Assembly (NCBI RefSeq): GCF_965638725.1
Contig: NC_134962.1
Coordinates: 1,123,501 to 1,187,500 of the forward strand
Length of the DNA stretch: 64,000 bases
Origin: Aptenodytes patagonicus
Lineage: Eukaryota; Chordata; Aves; Sphenisciformes; Spheniscidae
Direction: 5' to 3'
This document shows, piece after piece, positions 26,075 to 58,911 of the stretch (position 1 is the first letter of the stretch; the number at the start of each line of letters is the position of its first letter). The notes beneath the pieces were generated by a model, which saw only the letters and a program-made list of their open reading frames with translations, was not told the DNA's origin and searched no databases. Both the position numbers and the translations under genes were made by a program.

Positions 26075-27305
26075 GGAGAGGTTTATAAATACTTTATTGA
26101 TTACAGAAAGAAGCTTCCAAAGCTGATACAAAAGCACAGAAGCGACGGGTTTTGCCTCTTTGTATGAGGAAAATATAATCACAGGCCCAGAAGCTCCCTG
26201 CTGTAAGACAGACAGGGCAATCTTAAAAAAAAAAAATACTACTTCCTCCTTTTCCCCGAATAACCCATCATTAAATACTAAAAATAGACGACAACATAAA
26301 ATGAGTGCGCAAGGAACGCCGGGCTCGTCGCCAATACTGCACATGCCCCAGCAGAGGTTAAATCACGCCCGCGAGCGGAGCAGCGGGGCTCTGCCACCGA
26401 GGGAGAGGGCTCCTCGGGCCGGGGCCGGCGGCGGCCGGCTTAGGGCTGCCCTTGGCTGGAGAAGTTTGTCCTAAGGCAAGCTGCGGGGGGGGGACCCGTC
26501 CAGGGACTGCCTTGTAAAGCACCGTCTATGTCTGCCCGTACCCTGCGGCACGCGCTGCCCACCTCGCCGGCACGGCCTCACCGAAACTCGCGCTCTGCAG
26601 AGGGGGTGCCACGAAAAATACTTAGGAAGGAAATCCAGGAGGGCGAGGAGAGAGACGTGTTTCTGCGACGGTTGACATTCAAAACCCAGGATCCTGTGTC
26701 GAGGACAAGCCGACGTGCTGCATCGCAGCATGGCCGGGTGGGAATCCGCTGGGATTTCCCCGACACGCAGGGACCGGGTGGCGTGGGCGCTGCACAGCTC
26801 ACCCGGAGCGTAACGGCATTTCGCCGAGGCCATCGCAGCCAAAGCACCTACTTCTGCAAAACAGCATGATAAGATCTCAGAAGGATTAAAAAAAAAAAAA
26901 ATAATAATAATCTGAGGGTTTTTCCTTTGCAGCTGAAACAGGCCCGGCCCCGGCCCTCCTTGTGTGGCGCTGCCGGCGTGAGCAACCACCGTCCAGCCAG
27001 TGCTTCCCAGAGCAGCTGCCTCGCGGGCACTCAGGCACGCATGAAAGGCACGAGGTACGGCCCCGCGTCGCTTTTCCCTCCGTCCGGCAGCCCCGGAGGG
27101 CTGGCCTGAGCGTGGCTTCCTCCTGCCCCCGCTTCCAGCCCAGGCACACACCGGGGAGGCTCTGGTTCCTGGGCCAGGCTGGCAGAGGAAGGCGTGTGCA
27201 GGCAGATCACGAGTGGGACAGGGAAGAGCAGGGTGCATGTGCTCGCTGCCGCTAACACGGCGGGCCTAGCGCGGGGTATCCGCTGCCTTCACCAAGCTTC
27301 CCGCG
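26075..27305 (-). other. HCK: HCK 3'UTR (probable extent)
   Basis: Lies between the HCK stop and a minus-strand AATAAA at 26098-26093. About 1.2 kb, with an A/T-rich low-complexity patch near 26886-26911. It runs into the GC-rich upstream region of TM9SF4. Confidence 0.6.
26093..26098 (-). terminator. HCK: HCK poly(A) signal (AATAAA)
   Basis: The plus strand reads TTTATT. It is the only clear AATAAA or ATTAAA on the minus strand between the HCK stop and the TM9SF4 promoter. It lies about 520 bp upstream of the TM9SF4 start codon, so HCK must end transcription almost inside the next promoter. Confidence 0.65.
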
Positions 27306-35729
<8,424 letters not shown>

Positions 35730-35730
35730 C

Positions 35731-37412
35731 CTGCAGCCAAGGGAGGGGAAGCGAAGCCGTTGCGACAGAGGCAAAAGCCCCGCTCCAGCCCCGCTCCCAG
35801 CAGTTCCCGCCCGGCACAGCACGGTGCCGGCACATGGCACGGGGCCACGATGCCCACCCGGCTGCACTGCCACGGGCAGAGAGGGCTCCGGTCCCCTCAC
35901 AGAGCCGAGGTCGGTGACAGCGGCAGGGTGACGGGGCACCGGGCAAGGAGCATGGTGGTGTGCCACGGAGCAGCCCGAAAAGGCCTTCCTCGGCTGGCGG
36001 TGCAGGTGCTCAGCATCATGGCAGGAAAGAGCCTCTTTGCAAAGCAGGACCCCCATCACGGAGGGGCTCCCCCGCAGCTCGGGGCTCCCCGTCCAGCATC
36101 ACTGGTGCTTGTGGCCCCCCTATTCCTCGGCGCGGCCGTGGCTGCCGCGCTGCCACGCGTCACCGCTCTCCACCGTGCTCCCCGTCTGCTCTCTGCTGGG
36201 GTGGAGCTGCCTCAAACAGCCACCGGCCCAGGGCGAATGCAAATGCTCAGCTTTCTCCAGCTCCCCAGGAAACATCAGCAGGAAAACGTGCAGCGAGAGC
36301 AGGGGAAAACCCCTGCAAAGGCACTTCCCTTGTCCAGGGGAGACCTCGGTGCAGAGAAAGGAGAAGGTGCCGGCAGTGACAGTGAAGGAGGAAGCTCAGG
36401 GCTGAGTGAGGCCCTGCGACGTGCACAGCACCGCCGGCCTCGCTGGGGGAGCAGCCGGGCACCAGCAGCACCACCAAAGCCCTCGAGGGACATCCCTGTC
36501 ACCTCCCACCCACCCCACGGTCACTCCTCGTCCTTCCCAGTGTGCTCAAGCCTGGGCTGGCCCCGCTCCCCAGGGCAGAGCAGGAGCAGCAGCGATGGCC
36601 CCAGACAGCACATCCCCCTTGCCAGAGATGCCCCGGGTGCAGGCTCGGGATCGTCCGCTGGCAAAGCCCGGTGCCAGATCCATCCTGGCAAACCCACACA
36701 GCGCCTGGCTGAAACTCAGCTGCGGCCCGTGCCGGCACCGCCGCAGGTATTTGCTGTGCCCATCCCACACTGGGTCGCAGCATTCGGCCCTACAAAGCAC
36801 AAACACCTCTGGGGGGTCCGAGAGTCCCACGGCCACCCAGCCCCCCGGCATCCCGGCTCACCGCTACATGCACTGACCGTGTGGCCGTGGCTTTCTTGCC
36901 GGCTCCCGCGGCACAGTGCCGAGGCCTGCCAGCACAGGGAACGCCGGTGGGAGCAGCAGCTCCTGGTGCATCCCACCCCGGAGAGCCGTGTCCCACAGCC
37001 CCTGTGGCTGTCCCCAGCCATGGGGACCAGGTGGGATGGGGAGAGCCCATCGCCCCGAGAGCGTGGCTGCCCGCAGCCCCATGCCCTCGCTGCCCCATGC
37101 CCTCGCTGGCGGGGCGGGCAGTGGCAGGTCCCCAACAGCCCCTGCAAGGCCACCGGCAGGCATCACCTCCCCGGGACTACACCGTGCCCCCCCCGGGGCA
37201 CCCCGCCACCGCCTGCCCCCCGGGCACCCAGGGGCCGCTGCACCGGGCGGGGCCGGGGCCGGGGCCGGCACGGAGCAGGACCGAGGCAACGACAGCTGGC
37301 CCGGGGCAGGGACCGACCGACCGGGCTGCCCGAGACCGGCACCGGGGCTCCCCCCGCCCGGCCCCGCCGCCCTCGGAGCTCAGCCCGCGGCTCGGCTCCG
37401 CTCCGCTCTCAC
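35731..37412 (-). other. HCK: HCK intron 1 (if the 37.4-kb first exon is right)
   Basis: GC-rich sequence between the exon bearing the start codon and the proposed non-coding first exon. I recognise no gene. The long plus-strand frames crossing it (35760-38033 and 36916-38322) are proline/arginine-rich and composition-driven. Confidence 0.5.
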
Positions 37413-37870
37413 CTCCGCCGCCGTCCCGGGGCACGTCCCGGTCCCGGTCCCCGTCCCCGTCCCGGAGCCGGGGCTGCTGCCGCCGCTGCGCTCTGCCCGG
37501 CCGCGCGCCCGCCGTCCCGCCCCGGTAAGGCCCCGCCCCTCCCCGGTAAGGCCCCGCCCCCCGGTGCCGTCCCGGGACCGCGGGACCCCCCCCAACTCCG
37601 CCGGTGCTGCCCGACGGGGCGGGCACGGCCGATACCTCCCTGTACCGGCCCCGGGGGCCCCAAACCGGGGGGAGCGGGGACCCCCATCACGCACCGAACG
37701 GGACCCCCCCGGTCCAAGCGGGAACCCCCGATCCAAGCGGGACCCCCGTGGACCGAAGGTGGCTTTCAAGGGCGCACGTGCTGCCCGCAGGGACACCCCA
37801 GCTCGGCCCGGCCCGGCCCCGCGGGGACCCCGCTGCCGTGGGGGTCACTTTTACGTCCTCCCAATGGATG
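37150..37870 (-). promoter_or_regulatory. HCK: CpG-island promoter and probable first exon of HCK
   Basis: Dense CpG block 1.4-2.1 kb upstream of the HCK start codon. On the minus strand a consensus donor (exon end ...CGGAG, then gtgagag) sits at 37413/37412. It can splice to the acceptor at 35730, which lies directly before the HCK ATG. GC boxes and a 24-bp direct repeat holding GCCCCGCCC are present at about 37515-37562. The transcription start is not visible; the exon is inferred from the donor, the island and the position. In mammals HCK also has an upstream exon, which encodes the p61 extension. Confidence 0.45.
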
Positions 37871-38424
37871 CCAGAGCCCTGCTCTCCACCCGCGGCCCCG
37901 CTGCCCCCGGCAGCCCAGGGGGGGATTTGGGTCCCGGCACCCCAGAGCGGCCCCCGGGCTGTTTCCTCACCCGGCGCGGGGCCGTGGGCGGCAGTGGGGG
38001 GCACGGGGTCAGCACAGGCTGGCCACGGTGTGAGCCTGGTTCTCTGTCCCCAGGGAAGAGAAAAGAGGAAACCCCCGAGCACTGGCCCGTGACGGGGTGC
38101 AGGGCACGGCGGGGGGTGCAGGGCAAAGCAGGGTGCAGAGCATGGGGGGGTGCAGGGCATGGGGCTCGCGCTGTGCAGCCCAGCCCGGAGGGGCCAGGGA
38201 GGCCATGGGCTTTGCTGTGTCTCTCCTGGCCCCGGTGTTCCCATGCCAGAAGTTCTCCCAGGTCCCCTCCCCAGCCCCACAGCGCTCCAGCCTTTGCTCT
38301 GGTTCACCCAGAGCACCCCTAAATTTGGGACAGGGATGGCAGCAGCAAAGTGACCCGCGGTTCCGCCGTGACACTGACCATCGCGGGCAGGCACAGCCGG
38401 GCCCAGCCCCTGCTGTGGCTCCGG

Positions 38425-38512
38425 AGCGTCAGAGGAAGCAGCCAGGGCGGCGAGCGCCTCGTCTGCATGAGGATTTGCATACGTAAATTTTTTAAGAGAA
38501 AAAATAAGTTGC
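38425..38512. promoter_or_regulatory. AT-rich island with octamer and PU.1-like motif upstream of HCK
   Basis: In GC-rich surroundings about 1 kb upstream of the HCK CpG island, ATTTGCAT (octamer, ATGCAAAT on the minus strand) occurs at about 38473-38480, beside T- and A-rich runs. AGAGGAAGC, a PU.1/ETS-type core, lies about 40 bp away. HCK is a known PU.1 target in myeloid cells, so an enhancer or alternative promoter is plausible. This is inference from motifs only. Confidence 0.3.
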
Positions 38513-38584
38513 TGTTGGCAGCCCCAGCATCTGCCTGCCCACGCACTGGCCGGGGGCTGCAGCGCCGTCCCACAGCCTCCGCTG

Positions 38585-38722
38585 AGGGACAGTGGCTGGG
38601 GGACATCGACCGGGGACATCGGCTCAGGGGACAGCGGCTGGGGTACACCGGCTCGGGGACATCGACCAGGGGACAGTGGCCAGGGGACAGTGGCCAGGGG
38701 CCATCAGCCGGGGGCCAGCCGG
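38585..38722. repeat. Tandem repeat, ~16-18 bp units
   Basis: About eight imperfect copies of a unit like GGGGACAtcGgCt/GGGGACAGtGGcCa, in the intergenic space between HCK and CCM2L. Confidence 0.8.
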
Positions 38723-39437
38723 CCGGCGGGGAGTGCAGCCCCATCCCTCGCTGGCGGGAGGGCTGCAGGGCGGCGCTGCAGGAAGCCGGGTCCCGGGGCA
38801 GGAACTTCCTTTTGGGAAACACCTGCGGCCCCACAGCTGGCCGGGTGTCGCAGGGACGTCGCTCACGGGAACGGGGGATGGCTGCCCGCGGTATGGCCTG
38901 CATCTCAGCATCCCCCAGCCCCCAGCCCTGCCCTCGCACCAGGCCGCTCAGCAGCAGGACGGGGGATGCTGCGCCGCCAGCCCCTGCTCAGGGCATCCCC
39001 GGGGCTGCGGGGGCTCTCGGGTGCTTTCCTGGCAGGAACAGTCTTCCCCGCCGCTCCCCCCGTGTTGGAAGGCAAATGCTTTACTGGGGTGCGCCCAGGC
39101 CGGCAGCGCAGGCAGCAGCGGGTCAGCTGTGGCCACCAGCCCCCCCCATCCCAGCACACCCTTGCTGGCCCCCTACCTTGCTCTGAGCTCCCCAGGGTCC
39201 CGCGCTGCCAGGAGCGTCCCCCGGGGCCAGCCTGGCACAGCCAGGAGCACCCTGACTCCGAGAGCGACCTGCATGTGACACCGGGGTGAACAGGGTGTCC
39301 CAGCCCAGCAGTAGCGCGGTGCCTGGCAGGGCTGCGAGCAGCCCCCCTGCCCCAGCTTGCCCCCCGCCACAGCAGCCCCCCCCACCCCGGCATGGCCTTT
39401 CCCCAGGGAAGAACCTGCTCTGCTCCCAGCCCCGGCG

Positions 39438-39443
39438 TTTAAT
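39438..39443 (-). terminator. CCM2L: CCM2L poly(A) signal (ATTAAA)
   Basis: The plus strand reads TTTAAT, about 265 bp after the CCM2L stop codon in the direction of transcription. It is the first canonical-type signal found there. Confidence 0.55.
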
Positions 39444-39704
39444 TGCAATCCACAGATATTACAGCACATGGCATTGCTGGCTGAGGGCTCCCCCACCGCT
39501 ACAGCTGCCCCGTGATGCCGTCAGCCCTGCCGAGAGCTGCCAGGGCGGTGCAGAGCCCCTGTCCCCTCCTGCAGTGACAAAGGGGGGAGACAATGTCCCC
39601 CCTTCCAGGCACTGGAGCAGAGCTGGGAACCTGGCAAGTCTGGGCTTGGAGGTGCAGCACCGCACTGGCAAGCAGGGAGGGGACCGCCGGGTTTTGGCAC
39701 TCCC

Positions 39705-44579
<4,875 letters not shown>

Positions 44580-44601
44580 AGGCAGGGCTTATTGAAATGA
44601 A

Positions 44602-44607
44602 TTTAAT
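44602..44607 (-). terminator. XKR7: Candidate XKR7 poly(A) signal (ATTAAA)
   Basis: The plus strand reads TTTAAT in an AU-rich pocket within otherwise GC-rich DNA. A second, weaker AATAAG lies 9 bases on. Both precede the drop back to GC-rich CCM2L upstream sequence. Confidence 0.5.
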
Positions 44608-46360
44608 ATCTCATGTTGCAGCAAAATTAAAAATATACAAAAAGTTTGTGGTATACAAAAAAGTCTCGGTACGGACCCTGGCCTCCTGCTCACCCCCCCG
44701 CCCACGCCGAGGGTCCCAGAGAAGAAGGTGGCACACAGAGTATTTACAGTACGTGACAGCGGCCGCCAGGTCCCAGCACCTGGGGGGGGGGCAGGGATGT
44801 GGCTGAGACCCCCTGACAGTCCCCGCCGGGAACAAACAGCCCCGGCCGAGGGCAAACGGGGCCAGGCCCTGGCCCAAACCTCTCCCTGCTCCCTGAAGCC
44901 GGGGTGGCCTCACTGCCACCCCCGGGGGTGACACCCCCCGGGGGTCCACCCCCCAGGGACAAGGACCCCCGTCCCCCATGGGAGCTCAAGCACCCCTGGA
45001 GCTGCCCCCATCCCACAGCATCTGGCTCGGCCCCGGGTCGCGCCCCCTCGCCACGGTCCCGGTGGGCAGGCGCTGCCATCCCGGTGCTGCCCTTGCGGCA
45101 TGGGCTGGGAGGGTGACAGGGGGGCGGCCGAGCCCCGGGGCTGGGAGTGGGTCCCATGGCTGCCCTGTGCCCCCCGCACGGCCAGGCCCCCCATGCCGAG
45201 CAGGGCAGCACCACGCAGGCAGAGGCTCGGTGCTGCCTGCCACTGCCAAGATCCCTGCCCGGAGCAGCCCAGGGCTGAGGGTACCGTGGCTTGAGTGCAT
45301 AGAAAAGTGTCCCTCTGTCCCACCGGCGCAGCTCCGGGGTCCCCACGCAAATCCCGGGGGTGAAGGGCATGGAGGGGGGGTGCAGATCGCCCCAACCAGC
45401 AGCTCCTCTCTGCCCTTGGGGGGACAGGGAGAGGGGATGGGGCTGGGGGGAGCCAGAGGAACCACCCCACACCGGTCCCTGGTCCCCATGCAGCCCATCC
45501 CTGGCGGCTTCCCGGCTCCCTGTGTGGGACCCGGCGAGGAGCCGCCGCCGCCTGGGCACCGTGTGGGGGCTGCAGCACCGCCACTCGATGCCTGCAGGGG
45601 TGAGCCCCGGCACCAGCCCGACTCCCCTGGCCGCTGCCCCCGACCTTCCCTGAGGAAAAGAGACCCCCCCCGCAGAGCCACCCCGCGCCCGGCGCTGCCC
45701 CCGGCACAGCTCAGCACCCACCGCCGGGGTCTGCCCGTTACCGGCGGTGAAGGAGGGGTGCAGGTCGCAGGGGGCTCGGCCCGCTGCCCAGCCCCAGCCA
45801 TGCTCTGCGCCCTCCTCCAAAAGGGTTTCCAAGGCTTCCAGTTAGCACCAGTTAGCACCAGTGACCCCAGTGATGGCCCACCCCAGCCCACTGTCACCCT
45901 GGCCGCCTTCCAGCTACAGAGAAATGGGAAACAAAAGCAACGTGATGCCACCGACACTGCGCACCTGCCCGCCCCGGCCATGGCACGGGGCTGGGCACCC
46001 ATGCCATCCCTTGGGGACCCCGCGCCCCGGCCCGGTGGGTGGCAGCCAGAGCCATTCCCAGGGGCAGCTCCCCCACACCAGCCCTCCCCGCAGCCGGGGC
46101 GGTACCTTGTGGGGTGCCTCGGTGCCTCGTGGCACGGCGGGTCCCGTGGGGGGCTGCCCACACTCCCCTGCCCAGGGCAGGGCTTGGCACCGAGGCATGG
46201 GGCAGCCGGCAGCCGGGACCCTGCGGGGCCAGTGCAGGGGGTGTGGTGGGGTGCGGGGAAGGCACAGGGGCCATGGGTACGGGGGGCGAGGGGGCGAGGT
46301 GGTGCACAGCCGCGGGGTCCAGCAACTCCCCTGCCCTGCAAACCCCTGCCAGCCACCTGC

Positions 46361-46402
46361 GCGCACACACGCACACGCACACACATACACACACACGCAC
46401 CC
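46361..46402. repeat. Imperfect CA/CGCA microsatellite
   Basis: Alternating CA with CG and TA interruptions, inside the probable XKR7 3'UTR. Confidence 0.9.
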
Positions 46403-46543
46403 CTGCCTTGGGACACGCCTGGCCCCGGGGGGCACAGGGTACATTCAGCACAGCCCTTCGGGTGGGGGCACGGCAACAGATCCGGGCAGGACCAGGGGAC
46501 ACATTCAAACCCGGAGCCTGGGGCAGCCCCGCTCCCCTGGGGT

Positions 46544-46660
46544 GGCAGGGGCAGGCAGGGGCAGGCAGGGGCAGGCAGGGGGAGGCAGGGGCAGGCAGGG
46601 GGAGGCAGGGGGAGGCAGGGGCAGGCAGGGGGAGGCAGGGGCAGGCAGGGGCAGGCAGGA
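46544..46660. repeat. 10-bp minisatellite GCAGGCAGGG/GGAGGCAGGG
   Basis: About 11 units of exactly 10 bp with a single C/G variant position. In the XKR7 mRNA it would be read as the C-rich strand. The DNA plus strand is G-quadruplex prone. Confidence 0.97.
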
Positions 46661-47757
46661 TCCCAGCTCACATTTATACTGGGGAGCTGGAGGGGGGGGG
46701 ATGGGGGGGATGGATGGAAACGCTCCCAGGTGGGAAGCAATGCCAAACCCGGGAGGGGAGAATGGCTGGGGGATGAATCCCACTTTGGGGAGCCCCGGGA
46801 ACGCCAGCAGCCCCGCACGCCCCCCTCAGTCGTGCCAGCCAGGCCCTGCCTCCCCTGGCCTCAGCGGAGGTAGAAAATGTCACACAAAATGTCACCATTA
46901 AGGTGAAAACAAACCCGATGAGATGAAGCGGTTCTCATGGGGACAGGGGGGACGATGGGGCGCAGCCATCTCCTGCCGCCCCAGCTGGCACCGGGGGCCC
47001 ATATCAGTGCCGTGGGGAGCAGGGTCAGTGCTTGCCTGTGAGGGCCTCCCCGGGCCAGGGTCTTGCACCCCACAGGGCGGCGGGGACCCCGTGGAGTGGG
47101 GGCACGGCTCAACCCTGAGCCAGGGGGACCAAGGATGGAGATGAAGGGACTCCCCCATGGCTGGCATTGCAGGGCAGGGGGGAGGCAGGAGACATGGTGG
47201 GGGCTGGCTGGACCCCGGCTGTCCCCCACCCCGGCTCCCTGGGAGTGACAGGAGCCCCACACACACCCCGGTGCAGCTGCGCTCCAGCCCCGTGGCCCCA
47301 CCGCAGCACAGGCATGGAGCAGCCCCAGCACCTGTGTCCCCACGTGCTGCCCACCTGGGCCGTGCCGTGCCCCACCGTGCCCCAAGCCCCTCGCAGCCGC
47401 CAGCCCCCAAGCCCAGGGGTGCCCCCGGTCCCCATCTTGTACCGCCGACCCGGTCGAGTGCTGTGGGGCCGCAGCACCCACCGCCTTGGGCTCAGGCACC
47501 GGTGAGGTATTTTGGCAAGGATGAGCCCCAGGGGGAGCCAGGGTGGCCGCTGCGGGGTGGGATGGGGGTCTCGGCTGCGGGAGGGTGGCGCAGGGGGGGG
47601 ATAGCACCAAGAGACCTCCCTGACCCCCACCCACAGGGCGCTCGGCATGGCGGCACGGCAGCACCGGCAAACCCAACGGAAAGGCAAACAGCTGCGAAGA
47701 CACAGGGCGGCCGGGATGGCACCGGGAGGGCCCCACCATGGCCCCGTGCCCCCCGCC

Positions 47758-56111
<8,354 letters not shown>

Positions 56112-58690
56112 GTTGTCGGGGGAGAGGAGGAGAAAGGAGGGAGCGGGAGAGACTTCCGGAGGGAGGACGGCGCCGCCGAGCCCGCCCCGGCAGCGCCCGC
56201 CCCCGCCGGCCTCGCCCCGCGCCCGCCGGCCGGCACCCGCCGCCCGGCCCGGCCCGGCCCCCGCCGAGACACCACCACCCCCCCCCCCCCGGCCGGCCCC
56301 GGGAGCCCCCGCCCCGCCCCCGCCGCTCCCCCTCTGGAAAGGACAGCCGCCCCCCCGGCCGCCGCCGCGGGGTCCCGGGGAGCGCACGGTACCGGTGGGC
56401 GCCTCCCCGCGCCCGCGCCGGGAAGGGCAACCGCTCCCCCCCCCCGCCCCGGGGCGGTCCCGACCCCCCGGGCTCCCCGCCGGCAAGGGCCGCCTGGCCC
56501 CCGCCGAGGCCCCGCCCGGTGCCAGCGGGTGCCTCCCCGCACCCCGCCCCGGTGCCGGCGGAACCCCCCGGGGCAGCGGTCATGCTGTCCGGCCACCCCC
56601 CACCCGGCTCATCAAGGACCGGAGCTCTCTGGGCAGCTGCTAGGCGGCCTTGGGCTTCCCCGGCCCCGAGCCTCAGCCCTCAGCCCAGGCGAGACCCTGC
56701 GCATGGGTCCGGCCCTGGAGCGGGCCAGGGCGGCGTGAGCCCCCCACGGGCCTGGGCGGACGGAGATGCTGCGGGTGCCTCGGCTCCCGCAGGGCCAGGC
56801 AGGGCCACAGGCCGCCAGGCTCCTGCCCGAGACAGCCTGAGGGAGTCCCAGAAGGGACCCGCGGGGCTGGACCTGAGCCCTGCTTTGGAAGGAGAGTCCC
56901 AGCTTTGGGGAAGTCCCTGAGGAGCCGCACAACCAGGTGAAGTGCCAAAGTCTCCGGGTGGACCTGGGGCACTGGTGTTTGGGTGCACGTGTGCCCAGAT
57001 GCTGCCCTGCTCCTCAGCTCTGCCCCACCACCTCTCCTCCTTTTGTTGCCCGTCAGAGTTCAGATGCAGCGTGTCTGGCAAGAGCCAGGCTGCCCTGGGC
57101 TGGCTGACAGTGCGAGGGGCTGGTACCGCCGTGGGACACGTGTTCGCACGAGGAGCAGCACTGTGCCAGCATCCCCAGCACTGCTGGGAGGGAAAGGGCT
57201 TTTTGCTCCTTTACAGCGTGTCTCCAGGGAGGGTGATCGCACGCGGGCAGCTGCCTCGTGAAGGCAGCTTCAGCCCCCAGCCCAGAGGGATGCTCGCTGC
57301 ATTTCAGCCCCCAAGGCTCAGCCCCGCGTGTCTGCCTGCGGAGGAACCACGCGCGTGGCTGGAGCCTGGCCCACGGTGAGCATGCAGCGAGGGGGAGAGT
57401 GTTTCATTCCAGGAAACACGGCCAACTTTCAAACTCCGCCTTGCAGAGCAGCAAGGGGGATCAGCTCAAATCCGGAGTGAGTCTGGGTTCCTGGTGCACG
57501 AAACCGAGGGAGCAAGCCAGGGGAGGAAGGCGTTAGTCAGCACAAGGGAGCAGAGTCAGGCCCTCGGCGAGGCTCTCCCAGTGCTGCATGTATTAGCATG
57601 GGTAATGCGACTTAATTTACCTAACCTTGAGATGCTCCTGACAGATCCCCTCCACAAATGCCTGCCTGGGGGAGGGGACGCTCCCAGCATCCCAGAGCCT
57701 GAAGAAAGGAGCCTTTCATCTGCCACCGCTCAGGGCCAGGGCCCCTTCGGAGGACAGGCTCCGCTGGCCAGAGCCCCCGCCAAAGCCTGGCCACCCCCAG
57801 CCCTGTTTGGGCTCGGTCCCTGGGGAGTCTCTGTCCTGGCTGGGCAGAGCCGGTGCCGCCACGATGGTAGGCACGGCACCAGGGAGAGCGGACCTGGAAA
57901 CCAAGGAGAGACGGACCCACCTTCCTTCACAGACCCTGAAACGCCCCCTCTGAAACAGCAGTTAAACATCCACAGCCTGAGAACACGGGAACTGTGGTTT
58001 GAAGTCTGATTTATCTTAACAACAGGCCCCAGCAGCCACAGGAAAAAATGAGAGAGGAAAAAAACCTATAAACATCCCTGAAGTCTTCCTGTGCAGCTGT
58101 CAGCGGGCAGGCAGGGAGGGTTTCTAGCTGCATACATAAAAGTGCTGCAAGGAAGAAAAAGGAACAGGCTGAAACCAAACCCTGCTCTTTCCACAACAAA
58201 ACACACAGCAAAGCAAAGCAGCCCTCGGCAGCAGACAGGCGGACGGTCCCTCTGACTGCCTGGTTCCCAGGGAGGCACATAAACGTGCAACTGGTCCACA
58301 TGGGCCTCCGGTCCCCAGGCTAACTCCAGCTTCCAAGCAAACGGCCTGACCCCAGCGCTGGCTCCGGAAGGACAAATCCGTGATGGTTTGCGGCTGGCTC
58401 AGAACTTGGCTGGGGAGAGGCCCGTGGAGTGCAGCACCAGCCACCACTCGCTGCCCAACAAATGTTTTCCAGGTGCCCATGGCTTTGTGATCCCTCCTGC
58501 CGCAGCAGACTCAGCTGCAGCTTCCCCCACGCCCGTGCCGGGCTGGGCCCCCCCTTTCCGGGGAGCACGGCCCCTGCCCCTCCACACGGCCCAACGTCCC
58601 TGGCAAAACCCTGCCTTTGTTGCACTGTGTGTCCCTGGCAACTCCAGACAGTCACTGTGCTTCCCTCCACTGCTGCCAGATCACGGGCAG

Positions 58691-58911
58691 CCCATCCCCA
58701 TGCCCATCCCTATCCCCATCCCCATCCCCATCTTCATCTCTGTCTCCATCTCTATCCCCGTCCCCATCCCCATCCCCATCTCCATCTCCATCCCCATCCC
58801 CATCCCCATCTCCATCCCCATCCCCATCTCCATCTCCATCTCCGTCCCCGTCCCCATCCCCATCCCCATCCCCATCCCCGTCCCCAACCCCATCCCCATC
58901 CCCATCCCTCC
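58691..58911. repeat. (CCCCAT)n hexamer repeat
   Basis: About 37 units of six bases with CTCCAT, CCCCGT and TCTCCAT-like variants. The minus strand (GATGGG)n is G-quadruplex prone. A frame-independent period of six gives dipeptide repeats in all frames, which explains the long spurious open frames. Confidence 0.97.

Larger units (their letters stand above)
44580..47757 (-). other. XKR7: XKR7 3'UTR (probable extent)
   Basis: From the XKR7 stop to an AU-rich end near 44580, where minus-strand ATTAAA (44607-44602) and AATAAG (44593-44588) follow a U-rich stretch. About 3.2 kb. It holds a CA-rich tract (46361-46402) and a 10-bp minisatellite (46544-46660). No coding exon is recognised on either strand; the long plus-strand frames (such as 44978-46873) are G/C-driven. 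Confidence 0.55.

Noticed and set aside
24885-26344. Open frames of 413 aa (plus) and 460 aa (minus)
   Set aside because: Pro/Gly/Arg/Ala-rich frames in a CpG island where stop codons are rare on both strands. The only supported coding here is the seven-codon TM9SF4 exon 1.
35760-38322. Plus-strand open frames of 757 and 468 aa
   Set aside because: Composition-driven frames antisense to the HCK 5' region; no domain, no periodic splice signals, and three overlapping frames open at once.
45841-45866. Short duplication of AGTTAGCACC
   Set aside because: Two small copies only; ordinary slippage within the XKR7 3'UTR.
44978-46873. Plus-strand 631-aa and minus-strand 610-aa frames
   Set aside because: Both strands are open over the same GC-rich XKR7 3'UTR and cross a 10-bp minisatellite; not protein-like.
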